DNA of 64,000 nt, from contig CM060838.1 of the NCBI GenBank assembly GCA_030762175.1, forward strand, positions 17,033,501-17,097,500. The letters run 5' to 3'. This document shows, piece by piece, positions 43,225 to 55,640 of this stretch. This stretch comes from Metallyticus violacea. Its lineage: Eukaryota > Arthropoda > Insecta > Mantodea > Metallyticidae. Position numbers and translations under genes: made by a program. The notes under the pieces are model-generated. The model did not search any database, was not told where the DNA came from, and worked only from the letters and a program-made list of their open reading frames with translations. The stretch's first letter is position 1. Every line of letters starts with the position of its first letter.

Positions 43225-46014
43225 TTTAAATAAGTAGTGACTTTTGGCACATGTTGTTTACTCAGTTCATCAAATCAGGTGTAATATCACAGAACTCAAC
43301 CGCTGGATGATGTCAAGGGAATTACGTAATCTTTTAAAATCCTGAAGATCTAATTTAAGCTATATTTCAGTAAACAATGGACTTTAGTTTGTGAGGGTGG
43401 AGTTTCTTAAGCATAACCACCAATATGGAGCATGTTTTAAGTTCACTATAACTGCACAATTCTCGAAATGAAGTGTAAAATTTGCTGAATGCGGCGGAAA
43501 TCTTTATAGGGTCAGAGACTCCTGACTGGCCGTCCGAGAGACGCCGGCAGACTTACTTTCACTCGTAAACTTACAAAACAATGAAAATAGAGGTGAGTAC
43601 ACACGGTGTTTCGAAACATGCGTTCCTGAGCTTTAAATGTGAACAATTCAAAATGTTCTTTCAAAACCTAAATGGTATGTAAGTACCTGATATATAACGT
43701 GGCTAATGATGCAAAATAAAGTTTGTCTTGAAACACCTGATAGACTAAGAATTCGTTTAACCAAAAAGAAAAAAAGTGAAAAGTTATAATTTATTTATTA
43801 TTAGTATTTAGTTCCGATTTATTTTTTGTTTTGTAAAAGTATTAGTAAAGTGAATTATTAATTTGAACAATATCAACGTAGCATAATGCAAAATTCCCCC
43901 ATTTTTCACGATTATTTACTTCTTTTACCATCTGAACCAAATAAGTTCCCAATATCTCGTCTTTTTAAAGAATTATCAAGAATATTACACTCACATTTCA
44001 ATGATATTGGGATCGTTGCAGCATTGTTAAAGCTATTTAATAATCATTAGTCCTTCCAGTTTTCTTTAAAAGTTGGCTGTCGTATATTATTTTATAAATT
44101 GTGTTTCTCTCTATTCTAACTGAGACCAGATATTCGAATATATTATTGTTTTTACATGCTTAATATGTTCAATGTGTACTCTTCATTTTGTTAAATTAGC
44201 GTATTAAAATGACTTATAATATTTATGCCATATATTATTTCACTTCTATATCATTCTTTCTCTTAAGTAATGCTCTGAATATGCTATGGTATTATTTATT
44301 ACAATCCCGCAAAGACATGCAGAAATAATAACATTAAGAATAGGTTATTTTAATAAACTACAAGTATTTTAAGTGTGTGTCACTGCACAGTATAGAATAA
44401 CTGTTTGATAGAGAGGAAGATAAGGCTAACGCTTTAGCTCTACCATAATAAATAAATGAATAAATACATAACTAGGATTCGAAAAAAAATGTGTAAAATA
44501 AATTTACCAGTAGAAAGAGACTTAACTTCAAAAGCTTCAATGTATAACTACAGGCATTGATGTGAATCAACGTCATATCTACGTTGCGATATGACGTTAG
44601 CCAGTCAAATGTAAACCAAACTCAAACAAATCACATGTTACTGTATGTACATGTCTTCATGGTAGTGATATGGGGTTTTGAGAACTGCAACAGGTAATTT
44701 TACGACTGTTTACTCACATAAACTTCATTTAATGTGATCCACCCAAGTTTTGTATTTGAAAAAAGAAATTATTTGTTTCAACTAAGCTATTCTTGATCAC
44801 CTTTAAAACATTTGTTACTTAGAAGATAATGTTTGCGGCAACACAACAAAATGTATGAGACATTTGTTCTTATTCCCGAATTGTCTCATTTTTTACCATC
44901 TTTCTAATTGCAAATTATTTGAGCATATTTTCCAATACCTGAATATTTTTCATAGCAGGTCAATTTGAGTGTATAACTTCTTTCTAATTAAATACAAACT
45001 TCCTTCTCAAAGCCTAGCCACAGAATACCACCTGATTTCCGAAACAGACCAATGATTTACTGTTATTGCTCTGCTTAGATCCACATAATAAAAGAATGTT
45101 GCCTCATGAGCTTCAACTGGATGGAAAATCAAGGTTTAAGTCAACGTAAATTATAAATGCGTACAGTTCTACAGGTGATTTTCATGAAACAAATATATGA
45201 CTGTAGTTGATATATAGTTGTCTTCCTTTGTGACACAAACTCGATCTGTTGGATAGCTAAATTGCTTGGATGTAGATTTTCCCAGAGTTTCCTTCCCTTT
45301 GAAAAACCGAAGCTGCACTCCAGCAAATGTATAGGAGCAGACCAAAATGTTAAGAGTAATGTGGAGAATGCAATGCAAGTTCAAGTGCGACAAACTCTTC
45401 CGATCTTTAAGCGTCATCATTAACTCATCTCGAGGAGCTATGCCATAAACCATTAGACGTGAAAAGCTTTCCCGCAAATAAAGAAAGTTTCAGGAGGTCG
45501 TTAAATATATATTCAAATTAATGTAAATGTAGATTCTCAGGGTCTGTTCTATGCTATTTTACTGAGAACAAAACCATGGCAATATATTCTAGCCATTGTA
45601 ACTTTGATAGCTTATAATTTGAAATTTTATAATATTAATTATTTTGCATTAAATTTGCATCCATTTTTATATAGAACAGTGGTCGATTTTAAAACATGGG
45701 AAAAGCAGTAAAAACAGTTGCATCTTAACACAAAAACAAGTCTGGCTCTTAAACTGCATGTCCACTTCGGTGCAGCTCACGGCACCAAAAGAAGGAAAAC
45801 AAAGTGCCCTACTTTGAATCCTGTTTTACGGAGCGAGTGCCATCGACGATACTCAAGTTGAAGTAAAGGAAGAGAAACTTTTCTTTACCTTAATGTGCAC
45901 ATCCGAGTGGCAACTAACCTTTTAGTTGTTTAGTTGTTTTAGTAACTATAACTGAAATGGAATCGGAGTTGTCCCATGTTTACATCTATTTGAACTTGAC
46001 TGTAAGCCACTGTA
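43225..46014. other. Long AT-rich stretch
   Basis: No exon or known element. Near 43596-43740 two short inverted words (GGTGTTTCGAAACA, and CTTGAAACACCTG further right) could be ends of a small MITE, but the match is weak. The 102-codon frame at 45169-45477 has no motif. Confidence 0.35.
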
Positions 46015-46241
46015 AGGACACTGATGATATATGAAATGATAAAATGGGAAAGACTTTTTTTTTTTTTTAAAGGAAGGAAGCGTTGCAGGCCTAAGTTTAG
46101 GGTACCTCCCCGGCATTTGCCATTTATGACGGCTGAGAAAAACCTGGAAAAAACTTCAGTCATAGAGGACGGTTCTGGCGGGATTCGAACCCTAGACCTC
46201 CTGCTCACCAGTCTGCGCCTTAACGACCTCAGCCACCCGCT
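46015..46241 (-). mobile_element. SINE-B copy
   Basis: The reading goes from CACTGATGATATATGAAATG to the head CGACCTCAGCCACCCG with B box GGGATTCGAACCCTAGACC. A T10 run (46058-46067) has replaced the usual short T stretch. The extreme 3' end is missing. Confidence 0.9.
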
Positions 46242-47088
46242 ATGTTAAGAGTCTTCTAAAATGCATAAATACATTTTTATGTATTGAATCATTTTTTTTC
46301 TTCTTTTTCATAACATTCAATTATCAACTTCATTTCAATATTTAAAGAATGGCAAAATAACGTAGCTAATTCAAAATGCACTTATCCTTACAACGGGAAA
46401 TAAAACAATGCCCCTTGATATTCAAGGTCATTTAACCATCCATTTCCATAAGTTCAGCAATGTTTCTTGTGCACTCACGCACACACTACAGGATGCAGGC
46501 CAAGTAATACTGCAAAGCTTCAGAGCTAAATGATCACACTCTAAAAAGTACAACACTATAACGACTAATTTTCTCAAAAAATGTTTTATTTTTTGCGAAA
46601 AGTTCAACCTCATCTTACAGCATAACTACTGCACATAGTAAATTAATCGCTGTCTATTCGAAACTAATAAAGATTCAATGAAGTATATATTTCAATATAG
46701 GGACTATTTATGTGTAAATTAAAAAATAAAAGAGATCACAAATTTCATGCCCACTTGACTTGATTAGGTAACTATGCTCTATGCTCTATGCAGTGGTGTT
46801 GTGTTGCAGGTTCGTTTCTCGGCATGAAACACTTTTTAATAATTCTAAAACGGTTTATTATTAAAACAAATGAGTTTCGTAATATTATTTTCTATGCACA
46901 ATAAGCTTTAATGTTGACATGTGTATATAAATGCTGCAGTATTTGTTTTATCTAAATGCAATATGCCGCACACACATTCCCTATAAGTGCACGGAGGACA
47001 AAAGATGACTTATGGCACAAATTCATGAAATCAGGGATGTAGCCTGTTGTTCACACTACTGTATAAATCTGACATCAGCTATGCCTGT
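46242..47088. other. AT-rich stretch
   Basis: Nothing secure. CAGGTTCGTTTCTCGG at about 46808 resembles a B box, but no A box supports a SINE. Confidence 0.35.
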
Positions 47089-47390
47089 CGATCCTGGTGG
47101 TCTGGTGGAACTATACTTGCCTCGTAAACCCAAGACTGCGTGTTCAATCCAGGCCAGGATCGATGGATTTTTTCAGGCGTAATAAAAATCCATCCTTCCT
47201 GGAAAAAACCTTCCTTCGGCAGGTAAGTAAAGTCGTGGATACCGTGTCGTACATTTACGGCACATAAAAGAACCTGAATAATGAAAGAAGAGGCCTCAGA
47301 GCAAAATTTACCGTTCGTTTCACGCCCTGAATTAAATGGGACGCTGATGACCTGAGATGTTAAAGAGCGTCCGTAAATAAACCAAATCAT
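47089..47390 (+). mobile_element. SINE-A copy with short internal insertion
   Basis: Head CGATCCTGGTGGTCTGGTGG and B box GCGTGTTCAATCCAGGCC. Between 47179 and 47212 the body has a duplicated AAAAATCCATCCTTCCTGG-like insert. Tail TAAATAAACCAAATCATTAC. Confidence 0.9.
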
Positions 47391-48534
47391 TACCGAAGAT
47401 TGAGGACAATTATACATGCTAAAGGTTCAATCTTCATATCCCTTTGAAATTATTTACCACCTTTGTAGGAACTGCAAAAGCAAAGACTTGCATCTTCTAT
47501 TTAAAAATAGTGTGAAGTGAAATTAAGAAAAGTGCGGGTAATTAAGCAATTGGTACAGAAAAATAATAAAAGTATATACAGAATAAGTTCTACGAGTCTG
47601 TCGATTGTATATAGTGAACAGAAATATTTTTTTTTGTCGTGAAATAGAAACTTGAGGTCTTATAGTGTTATTGTTCATAATCTGTGAATAATTTCTAAAG
47701 GTCACCCAAAATAAAAGACGAAATTCCAGATTAAAACAGAAAATTTTCCAGTTCAAGTCAATATGGACAATATTTTCTTTGTATTTCTGTTGCGCTATTA
47801 TCTAAATGTTCGCTTTCAGTGCTTCCAGTTTCACATTTTTTCTTCCTCTTATTATCGAATATTTAAAACTCTTTCCTTCCCTGCTCAATATTTTAAATGC
47901 GTTTTTGTGTTGTAAAAGGCCAAAATTAAAGTATCCAAAGACTACGGTGACTAGGCAGTTTATTCAAATTTCCCCATATTTCTTTAGATAACAGGATAGC
48001 ATGTCGCCTAAAATGTTGTGATTTATTTATTTGTGTTTCATAAATGAAGGGTTGGTCTATTACGGTGCTGACTCCCTTAAATTCTCTTTGATTTCCTGCT
48101 ATTATATTTATAGATTCTAAGTTTAAAAACTCTCTCATTCACTGAAACTGCATGTAAATCCAACGCAGAGCAGAAGGGTTCAATGAAGTAACTTTCCTGG
48201 CCGCGGAAATTAAAGTAGCCTCAATGCAAATGATAAGTTTCTCTCAGCCTTTGTAAAGCCATAAGGTTACTAAATATTCTTTTTAATGGAAAAGAAAATT
48301 CAAATGTCAAGAAAGACACAAACATGCTGCATCTCAGTTAATGGAATGATCGATAATCTTGGATAGTATACGGTGCATCAAATAATTACTGAAAAATTTT
48401 ACAAGCGGCATGTTTTGCCTGCAGGCGGTAGTTACCAAAATATTCCAAACAACAATTGTTAACTTTGTAAAAGTGTTACCTTTTCCCTTCAGTAATTCTT
48501 TCTAGGACAAAGGATTGTTACTTTATATCGAGCA
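47391..48534. other. AT-rich stretch
   Basis: Nothing recognised up to the hAT-like fragment. Confidence 0.4.
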
Positions 48535-48540
48535 GCCAAA

Positions 48541-48800
48541 TTGTTGCTATTCATCTCTTCTACACGTCATCTGGTGCATGCTGTAACTGGTATAGCAGAA
48601 CAAGCGTTTCCGAAAATCAACAGATTGATTGCCTCCGTCAATATAGCATTTGTTAAGGCACCAAGCAGAGAGCAAGTGTTCCATGAAAAGCTGTCAGACC
48701 TGAATCAGTCTTATGGGCTGAAAGCTCATACTACAGTGAACAATTCCACGACGTCAAAGAGCTTGAATGAAGATATTTGTATTTTATCTGTGAAAGAATG
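48541..48800 (+). pseudogene. hAT-like transposase fragment
   Basis: A single open frame encodes HLVHAVTGIAEQAFPKINRL, then IASVNIAFVKAPSREQVFHE. This resembles the block of hAT-superfamily (ZBED-type) transposases reading C-x-H-x-LHxxxExI...FPxVxxLIxxxKxxFxKxPxRxxxF, which lies between the first and second catalytic acidic residues. The cysteine before HLVHA is read as Arg (TRHLVHA). Only about 60 residues are recognisable. Flanks show no transposase and no inverted ends, so it is a short isolated relic. Confidence 0.5.
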
Positions 48801-48899
48801 GCGTCAAGATCCTATTACCAATAAGGGCATTGTTTTCATTAGATTTCGCTTTACTTTTTGTTGAAATATTAAAATGTATATGTACGAAGTAAGTTGTTC

Positions 48900-48911
48900 C
48901 AAGCCGAGTTG
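48900..48911. repeat. Left target-site duplication of SINE-B
   Basis: CAAGCCGAGTTG, identical to 49189-49200. Confidence 0.92.
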
Positions 48912-49188
48912 ACCGCCACGGGTGGCCGAGGTCGTTAAGTCTCGGACTCGTGAGCGGGAGGTCTGGGTTCGAATACCGCCAGGACCGTCCTTCCTGACTG
49001 AGGTTTTTTCCTGGTTTTCCTCAGTCCTCATAAATGGCAAATACCGGGGAGGTACCCTAAACTTAGGCCTGGAACGATTCCTTCCATAAAATCCTTTCCC
49101 AATATATCATTTCATCTCATGTATCATCAGTGTCCATCGCCTGTGGTGCCTCTGTAGCAAAAACGGGCGTTAAACACATTCATTCATT
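48912..49188 (+). mobile_element. Young SINE-B copy, full length
   Basis: This is the reference copy of SINE-B here. The head has CCACGGGTGGCCGAGGTCGT, CTCGGACTCGTGAGCGGGAG and B box GGGTTCGAATACCGCC, as in a leucine- or serine-type tRNA, so RNA polymerase III could start here. The body contains TTTTCCTCAGTCCTCATAAA, GGGGAGGTACCCTAAACTTA and TGTATCATCAGTGTCCATCG. The tail is (ATTC)n after AAAACGGGCGTTAAAC. Perfect 12-bp direct repeats flank it, so the insertion is recent. Confidence 0.96.
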
Positions 49189-49200
49189 CAAGCCGAGTTG
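49189..49200. repeat. Right target-site duplication of SINE-B
   Basis: CAAGCCGAGTTG directly after the (ATTC)n tail. Confidence 0.92.
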
Positions 49201-49730
49201 GGGAAAAGTTTCGAAGATCAATTGAAAAAACTCTGCCAGTCTGATAAACGATAATGGATGAGATTACGATAAAGATTATCCTAAAATTTTAATTTGCACC
49301 AGTACCTTTGGGCGAATCTTTTTGTCTTATAAGCTGGTTCATAGGTACAAGCACAATAAAATCTTGAAAAAGTTCTTGTGTTATGCTGCCTCCGTAATTA
49401 TAAGGTAGTAAAACGAAGTGCAATCATTTGAAGACAATTAATTTTATAGCTAATATTTATCCAATTCTACAATTGTGTGCGCTCTATAGTTGAACACCTT
49501 AAACACGTTCATGCTCCAGATCTTCCGTGCTTTCCAATTCGCAAGATTTCAGGAGTTCGTGGTATGTTTTGAACAAAGCGGGATTCTCCAGTTTAAGCAT
49601 GCTTTCCACAAAAATTGTCACACGATGATTCTTTTAATGGAATCAATAAGTGAAAGTAAAAAACATCTGAAGGTATTACATATACTGAAGTAAGTAATAC
49701 TTAACAGTAGGAATACAAAAATCTCTCTAT
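49201..49730. other. AT-rich stretch
   Basis: Nothing recognised. Confidence 0.4.
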
Positions 49731-49731
49731 G

Positions 49732-50010
49732 TTACGGTAAAAATAGAGTGTACTGCCATGGGAAGTGTGCAACATGTCTGCAAGTCTGATAATTGTTATT
49801 CTTTCCTGCTGTTGCTGCAGCATCTGGACAGCCTTGCTTTGTTGTTGAAACATGCCTCTCCTTAAATTCCTTGAACCGTCGAAGTGCTGTAGACTGTGGC
49901 AAAACATCATCACCATATGCCTGCTGCAACAATCTGTAAGCTTCCATGCCGGATTTCTGCAAACGAAAGCAAAACTTTAACGCAGAGTATTGCTTGCTAT
50001 TCGCAAATCA
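49732..50010 (-). pseudogene. Mariner transposase N-terminal fragment
   Basis: The minus strand encodes QYSALKFCFRLQKSGMEAYR, then LLQQAYGDDVLPQSTALRRF and KEFKERHVS. It is the first helix-turn-helix and start of the linker of a mariner transposase (family: IKFCxKLGKSxxETxxMLQxAYGxxALSxxxxFxWxxRFKxGR). The frame shifts after that (second HTH and GRP motif unreadable), and the catalytic domain is absent. It differs from the N-termini at 7981 and 19728, so a third mariner lineage is represented. Confidence 0.65.
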
Positions 50011-50988
50011 ATTCCATTTTGTAGTAGGCGATTGGCGAACTGGCGTAGTTTTCTTGTCCCCTGTGTACAGACGCATGCGCGAGCGAACTTCTGTTTTTGT
50101 CCCCCAATCAGGGTTGTTTCATCCATGTTTCTTTGCTGAGTGCGATAAAAAATCTCTCTTTTTTACTAGCTCTAGTATTTTACTTTAAAAAGATATGCCA
50201 AAGGAAAGAAAATTAATTATATTTTTTGGGCTGACTTTTGTAACTTTTCTCAACCTGTTTTGTGAATCTATGCTAGACCCCCATAACAGTAAACTGCTCT
50301 CTAAACTACCCCATTCACGCCCATCCCCCCAATGCCGATATCACCCGGAAAACTGTGAAAGCGAGTACATAACATTTTATCATAGTTGTAATAACGTGGA
50401 ATTAATACTTCCGTCATAAACTTTGGATTTCTGACATGCGCAGTATGACAACTAGTCAAACTCTATTAATTGTCAGAGTTTACCAAACAGTTATCATCCC
50501 ATCATCGTCTATTCTTCGACAGTCTCGCGTTTATGTGCTGCGGGGAGCAGATTTGCCTGCAAAGCGGAACTTATTGGGGATTAAGTCTGCGGTAATCCTG
50601 CAGGCATCAGAGCATATGGCTCCCTAAACTACTTTCATTGCTGTATCCCCCATCTGCTATATTGCAGGTTATTAATAACGTTCACAAACTCCGGCACAAG
50701 TAGAGCCACCAATCTTGCCATTAAATTATTAACCTAAGTCAAGGTATATGGCGTTATTAAGTCTTATCTCCAACACAACTGTTTCCTTAAACTTGCTTTC
50801 AGCCAGAAGTATTTGAGGCGGGGGGAAGAACAACATATCAAGTACTTGATTATTAGTAATATAAAGGCTTTCAACCACCATAAAATAATAACAGGGCGAT
50901 GTCTCCTTGATGCTACTGAAATTAGAGGGCGTAGTGATAAGTGGCTTGTTACAAGGTAATGTTCATGACGTATTTTTTTTGTGAGTAG
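50011..50988. other. Unassigned stretch, slightly GC-richer
   Basis: Several 60-80 codon plus-strand frames (49946-50627) carry no motif. The part next to the mariner fragment may be its 5' untranslated region. The rest is unknown. Confidence 0.35.
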
Positions 50989-51271
50989 TGTTTTACGCCC
51001 GGTTTTACTGCTGAGGTACCACAGGCGATGGACACTGATGATGCATGAAATGAAATGATAAATTGGGAAAGAATTTTTTAAGGAAAGAAGCGTTCCAGGC
51101 CAAAGTTTAGGGTACCTCCCAAAGTTTAGGGTACTTCCGGCATTTGCCATTTATGAGGACTGAGGAAAACCTGGAAAAAACCTCAGTTAGAGAGAAGGGT
51201 ACTGGCGGGATTCGAAACCCAGACCTTCCGCTCACGAGTCCGCGCCTTAACGACCTCGGCTACCCGTGGCG
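50989..51271 (-). mobile_element. SINE-B copy with internal tandem duplication
   Basis: Full length from TTTTACGCCCGGTTTTACTG to the head (CGACCTCGGCTACCCGTGGC). At 51102-51137 the segment AAAGTTTAGGGTACCTCCC is present twice in tandem, the second copy with small changes, unique among copies here. Confidence 0.92.
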
Positions 51272-53874
51272 ATCGAAATTTACTATCAAATAAATTGTTT
51301 ATTTCCAAATAAATGAGTGACTGCTGTAATTTCCCCAATTTAAATAAAAATACCAGCAGATGAAGCATAAAAGACGGAATAATACAGGTATGAAATTTCA
51401 CTGGAACTGACAAATTTCAAGTAGTGAAATATTTCCTTACTTGCAGCTATATTCAACAAGTTGTTCGTGCAATTATAAGCATGCAGACACTATGTTCGTA
51501 TTAACCGTTTACAGGCGTCGTTATTAATGTGACTATGATTATGAAAATAATTATACTCGCATAATTAGGTTTAAATTAGACATTAAACGAGAAAGTTATT
51601 CATTATAAGTAATACTGTATGTTGCTTTTATAATAATCAAGGGCTAATGTTACACTAATGGAGAAAGTTAAACATGGATTTACAATCCAATAAAATGAGA
51701 TTTCCGGGCTTATTGGCCGTGTTCCAAAATATGTAAAAACACATGACGTTTCGGCTGTCACTCCGTCGGGCATCTTCAGAGGATAACTAATCATCACTCG
51801 ATTTCTGTCGCTCAAGTCAAGCTTAAACAGTTACAAGGATTTACAATGTTTCAATTTATTTCAGCGCAGGTAAACTATGCTGGCGTTTTAAGTTACATGA
51901 ATAATGTGAACGTCATTAGCGAATGATTTTAAAAAGAAAAATTAAAGTACACTAAGAACAGATCTTCCAGATATTTACGGGCAGGCATATTTATATAAAT
52001 AAGATAAACAGAGATACCAGAAAAATCCGCAAGCCTGAAACGACGCATCCTACAAACCCTATACGTTCAAAAATAATCTACCAGGTAAAAATTGCACTGG
52101 CTCTTTATACAGTTTTTATAAATTATTCTAAAATAAAATGTTGTACAGTTTATAACGACTTATACCAACTATAAATCTATAGAAGGCACGCTCAAATCTG
52201 ACAGTATATATAACGCATTTGTTTAGTCAAAGAAATCCTTTTAGCTTTCTCGGATGGTACATTATAAATTCATTTAGTGCAAATATTCTTCATAATTCCC
52301 AATGGAAAATTGGAGTTTAGTAAATAAGAATAAAATCACGACTGATACCTTTAGGGAATAACTCAAGGTAAACCGTTGTAGAAGCAGTACCCATATAGTA
52401 TCTCTGTCAGAGTGATTCTTTCTGCTAATACTTGAAAGCTAATGCACTGCATTGATGAAAGATGACGTTTCGACAGCACGTGAAACATTTGAAGCCCCAG
52501 AGAGATAAACCCGTCATTATTTATTATTAAGCTTCAGGACTGCTAAACAAAAGGGAATGGATGGATGATAAAACGCGAGATAAATGAAAGAAGCTAAAAA
52601 GAAGTAGAAATACAGTTGAAGAGAAGAGAATTATTCTTAAAAAAGAAACATGATTTGTAAGAGTTTCCATCGAAGGTAATCAAACTATTGTAATGGGAAT
52701 TATCTCCTTAATCGTGTCCTACGAAAATGTTTAATTTTTCTTTTGGCATAATCTTAATTTCCGATCCCAGATATTGAGCAAATTTTAAGATCACTGCAGA
52801 ACTCCAATTCTTGTTCTAAGAAGCAAACAGGTAATAAACATCAACACATTTGTTACTGAGTGTTTCTCCCATCATGATCTTATAAATACGCACGACTTAT
52901 CTCTAATACTGAACAAAATTAAAATTAATATCAGGGAAACTATTAAGCATTTGAAAAGCACCACTGTTTACGTCACTGCAGTATTAAAATACTTTAAAGC
53001 TTCGAAATTAAAACTTCTAACTTTTTTGTATTTAAACTATCAGGTCATCCAATTATCTGAGACCAATTGTATCGGCCAGTATGTCATCGGCTACGTCTAT
53101 CTGGGTTACACTAAATCAAGGAGAGAGTCAATATAAGAGTCGACAGTATAATTTATTCTAATGCACTTCAAAAGTTATCATTCATATGTCAGTCAAGGAA
53201 ATGCACTGTTCAAACAGCACTGTTGAGTGACGCAGCAATTCGGAAAATCCCAACCGCAGCCCGGCAGGCCGTGAGGTATGATTATCACTCAAAGTCCATC
53301 TCGGTCATCAGATAAATGGATTACCAATATAACCTTAAACTACTGTTATGAAAATTTGTTCTTTAATTGGATCATTAATATATTATAGTATAAATTAGGT
53401 TAGTTAATCTTGTATTAAATGATTATTATCGTCCGTTAAAAGGCTACCGATATCACTGCAGATTTCTTCATAAAAAAACCTAAAATTGTATAAGTTCTAG
53501 CTGGCCTATTACTGTGCAAATGTTTTTGTCTTCATGTATTCTTTGAGTTAATGACAGCCGGTATGTGTCGAAGGCACTTCCTATGAAAAAATTAAATATA
53601 TTATCTAAACCTGTAATTTTCAGGAGAGTGAGGGACTTGATTCTTACCTGTCTATATAGAAGATCCACAAACTAAACTTGTAAGTGCACTAAGGCAACGT
53701 ATAGACAGAATAGATTATGCAAGTGTATAAAGCCACTTATTTAATAAAATATATGTTATACTCTATATTCAGCTCTGAAAACTATATTAATAGTTAATTC
53801 TATAATAAATAAATAGATTTCTCTGTGACAATTATTCATAGAAAATTTAGCACCTATAACATCTCAGTGTTTTT
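51272..53874. other. Long AT-rich stretch
   Basis: 2.6 kb with no recognisable exon, tRNA box or transposon end. Confidence 0.4.
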
Positions 53875-54235
53875 CTCAGTTGGTATTAGTAAATCTAACG
53901 GTAGCGACTGTAATAGTTGACTTTCGTCTATTTCATTCTCACGGTTTCTAAATAGGTAGGTATTCATAAGTTTGTGTTATATAATTGTTAATAATCCGTG
54001 CAAATATTAATACTTTTATTCTTATTCCATTTATAAAATAGTCCCAAAGCCATATTTGGCTCTTCTCTATTGGAATTACTGACAATCGAAATCGTTTGTT
54101 GCTAGATGGCTTGAAAAGGTTAAGCATTCATAATACAAATATACAATTGTTACAATATTGTAAGTCTGTTTACGGATACTGTATTTAAATTCTTATTTTA
54201 TTTGAGAAATAGTCCTAATAAATATCACTCGAAAA
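53875..54235. repeat. Unclassified dispersed repeat X, copy 2
   Basis: Direct-orientation partner of 30108-30450. It has an extra about 40-bp segment (near 54123-54165) between AAAAGGTTA and the TTTAAATTCTTATTTTATT word that are closer together in copy 1. Confidence 0.75.
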
Positions 54236-55143
54236 TTACTTGGGTTAATTTATAGTCAAAAGATAAATCAGCGGGAAATGTGCCATTAAACGCAGACTTT
54301 ATTTAATAACCACGTGTTTCAGAGAGAAATGTATGCAAGACAAAAAAGTTATTCCCATGTGAAACAAGGAAATTTTTAAACGGGAAGCATTAATCCGCTT
54401 TAAGAAATTGTGAAACCACATAACGAATGTACTCAAATTGTGGCATGATTTGTGCTAATTAAATAAAAGTTCTTAAATTTTTAATAGTTTACAATGTAGA
54501 ACGAATTTGTTCCTTGAACTGCAGAGTTGTCCTCACATCTATGTTTTCTGCAGCCTGGCGTTCCAGTTAAAACTAGGAAGAGTTGAGTACACCGTAAGAT
54601 GACGGTTTATTTCAAGAATCTACTAAAGTTTCCAAGAAATAAATTATTCAATATCTGGAAGTAGGTATAAAGTACAAACAACTTATGTGTGAATATACTC
54701 CGGCACGAAATGGCGCTCACCAATGGCGAGAACAATGTGCTCAAAGCCATAACAGCTCGAAATTTCTAGACATAACCTTTTTTATTTCCAAACATTCGCC
54801 CGAGACGTGGAGAAACAGAGTTTGAGTCACATACACGCTAAATGTAGCTTAAGGGATATAAGGAAATATAGGCTATAAAGCTGTGAGATAGTTTACCTGC
54901 TGCGAACGTTAAGTCGCACAAATTATGTATGGGTATATAAAAAATGCACCAAACACTCCTATTAGATAGAGCAAAAAGTGAGAGGCTATTTAAAAAATTG
55001 GATAATATTTATTTTAAAAGATAATTAGACTTTATGAGGTTTTAGAAGATAATATAACTTCTTATGAAATCGCAAAAAATAATAAATATTATTTTTTAAT
55101 TCTGTCAGCTTTCCTGCTCGACTCTAGACAATTATGAGTAGTT
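54236..55143. other. AT-rich stretch
   Basis: Nothing recognised. Confidence 0.4.
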
Positions 55144-55640
55144 ATGCCGAAGAAAAATGCAACGCAAGATCCTGGGGATAACTTTGAAGGACAAAATACC
55201 TATAGTATTAATAAATCAGTTATCTCAGACAACAGACATTGCACAAATAGCTACCAGAAACAAAAGGCTATGGGGCGGTCACGTCGCAAGAATGCAGAAA
55301 AATAGATAGATCTACAAGATCTCCATGTGGGACCCCCGGATAGGAGAAAGGACACAAGGCAATACCAGAAGAAGATGGAGAGACCTCTTCAAGGAACATG
55401 CAGGTCAAGAGTAGCTAGAGGAAGAGAAATATGGAAATCTCTCGAGAAGCAACTGGTGCAGTGAGAAATGGAGTAGCCAAAGAAGAAATCAGTCAGAGTG
55501 TCATAAACAGCATCCGAACAACTAGCGTGGAATAGCTCACCACGTTAGGAAAAGGCGAGCTTTCCCTACTTATTAGGAGTCCTTTGCCCTTAAGGGGCAC
55601 CATAGACTATATTTATCTTTATGTTTTTATAGAAATGCCA
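55144..55640 (+). pseudogene. Non-LTR retrotransposon ORF2 C-terminus and 3' UTR remnant
   Basis: One plus-strand frame from 55157 encodes MQRKILGITLKDKIPIVLIN, then TTDIAQIATRNKRLWGGHVA, RMQKNR, a stop, DPRIGERTQGNTRRRWRDLF and KEHAGQE. Only two stops interrupt about 100 codons. These are the conserved blocks after the RT domain in a widespread insect LINE type (MLGITLRDRI ... TDI ... RLKWxWAGHVARM ... RPRxGKRxxGRPxxRWxDDL). The 3' UTR contains CCTTTGCCCTTAAGGGGCACC, a small stem. The upstream RT is missing, so this is a 5'-truncated insertion, the usual fate of LINE copies. Confidence 0.8.

Noticed and set aside
43596..43740. Small MITE with GGTGTTTCGAAACA / CTTGAAACACCTG ends
   Set aside because: Ends match over too few bases with mismatches and have no clear target duplication.
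45169..45477. 102-codon minus-strand open frame
   Set aside because: Composition follows the AT-rich DNA, no domain or motif, no splice or homology support.
46790..46850. SINE head around CAGGTTCGTTTCTCGG
   Set aside because: Only a B-box-like word; no A box or body supports it.
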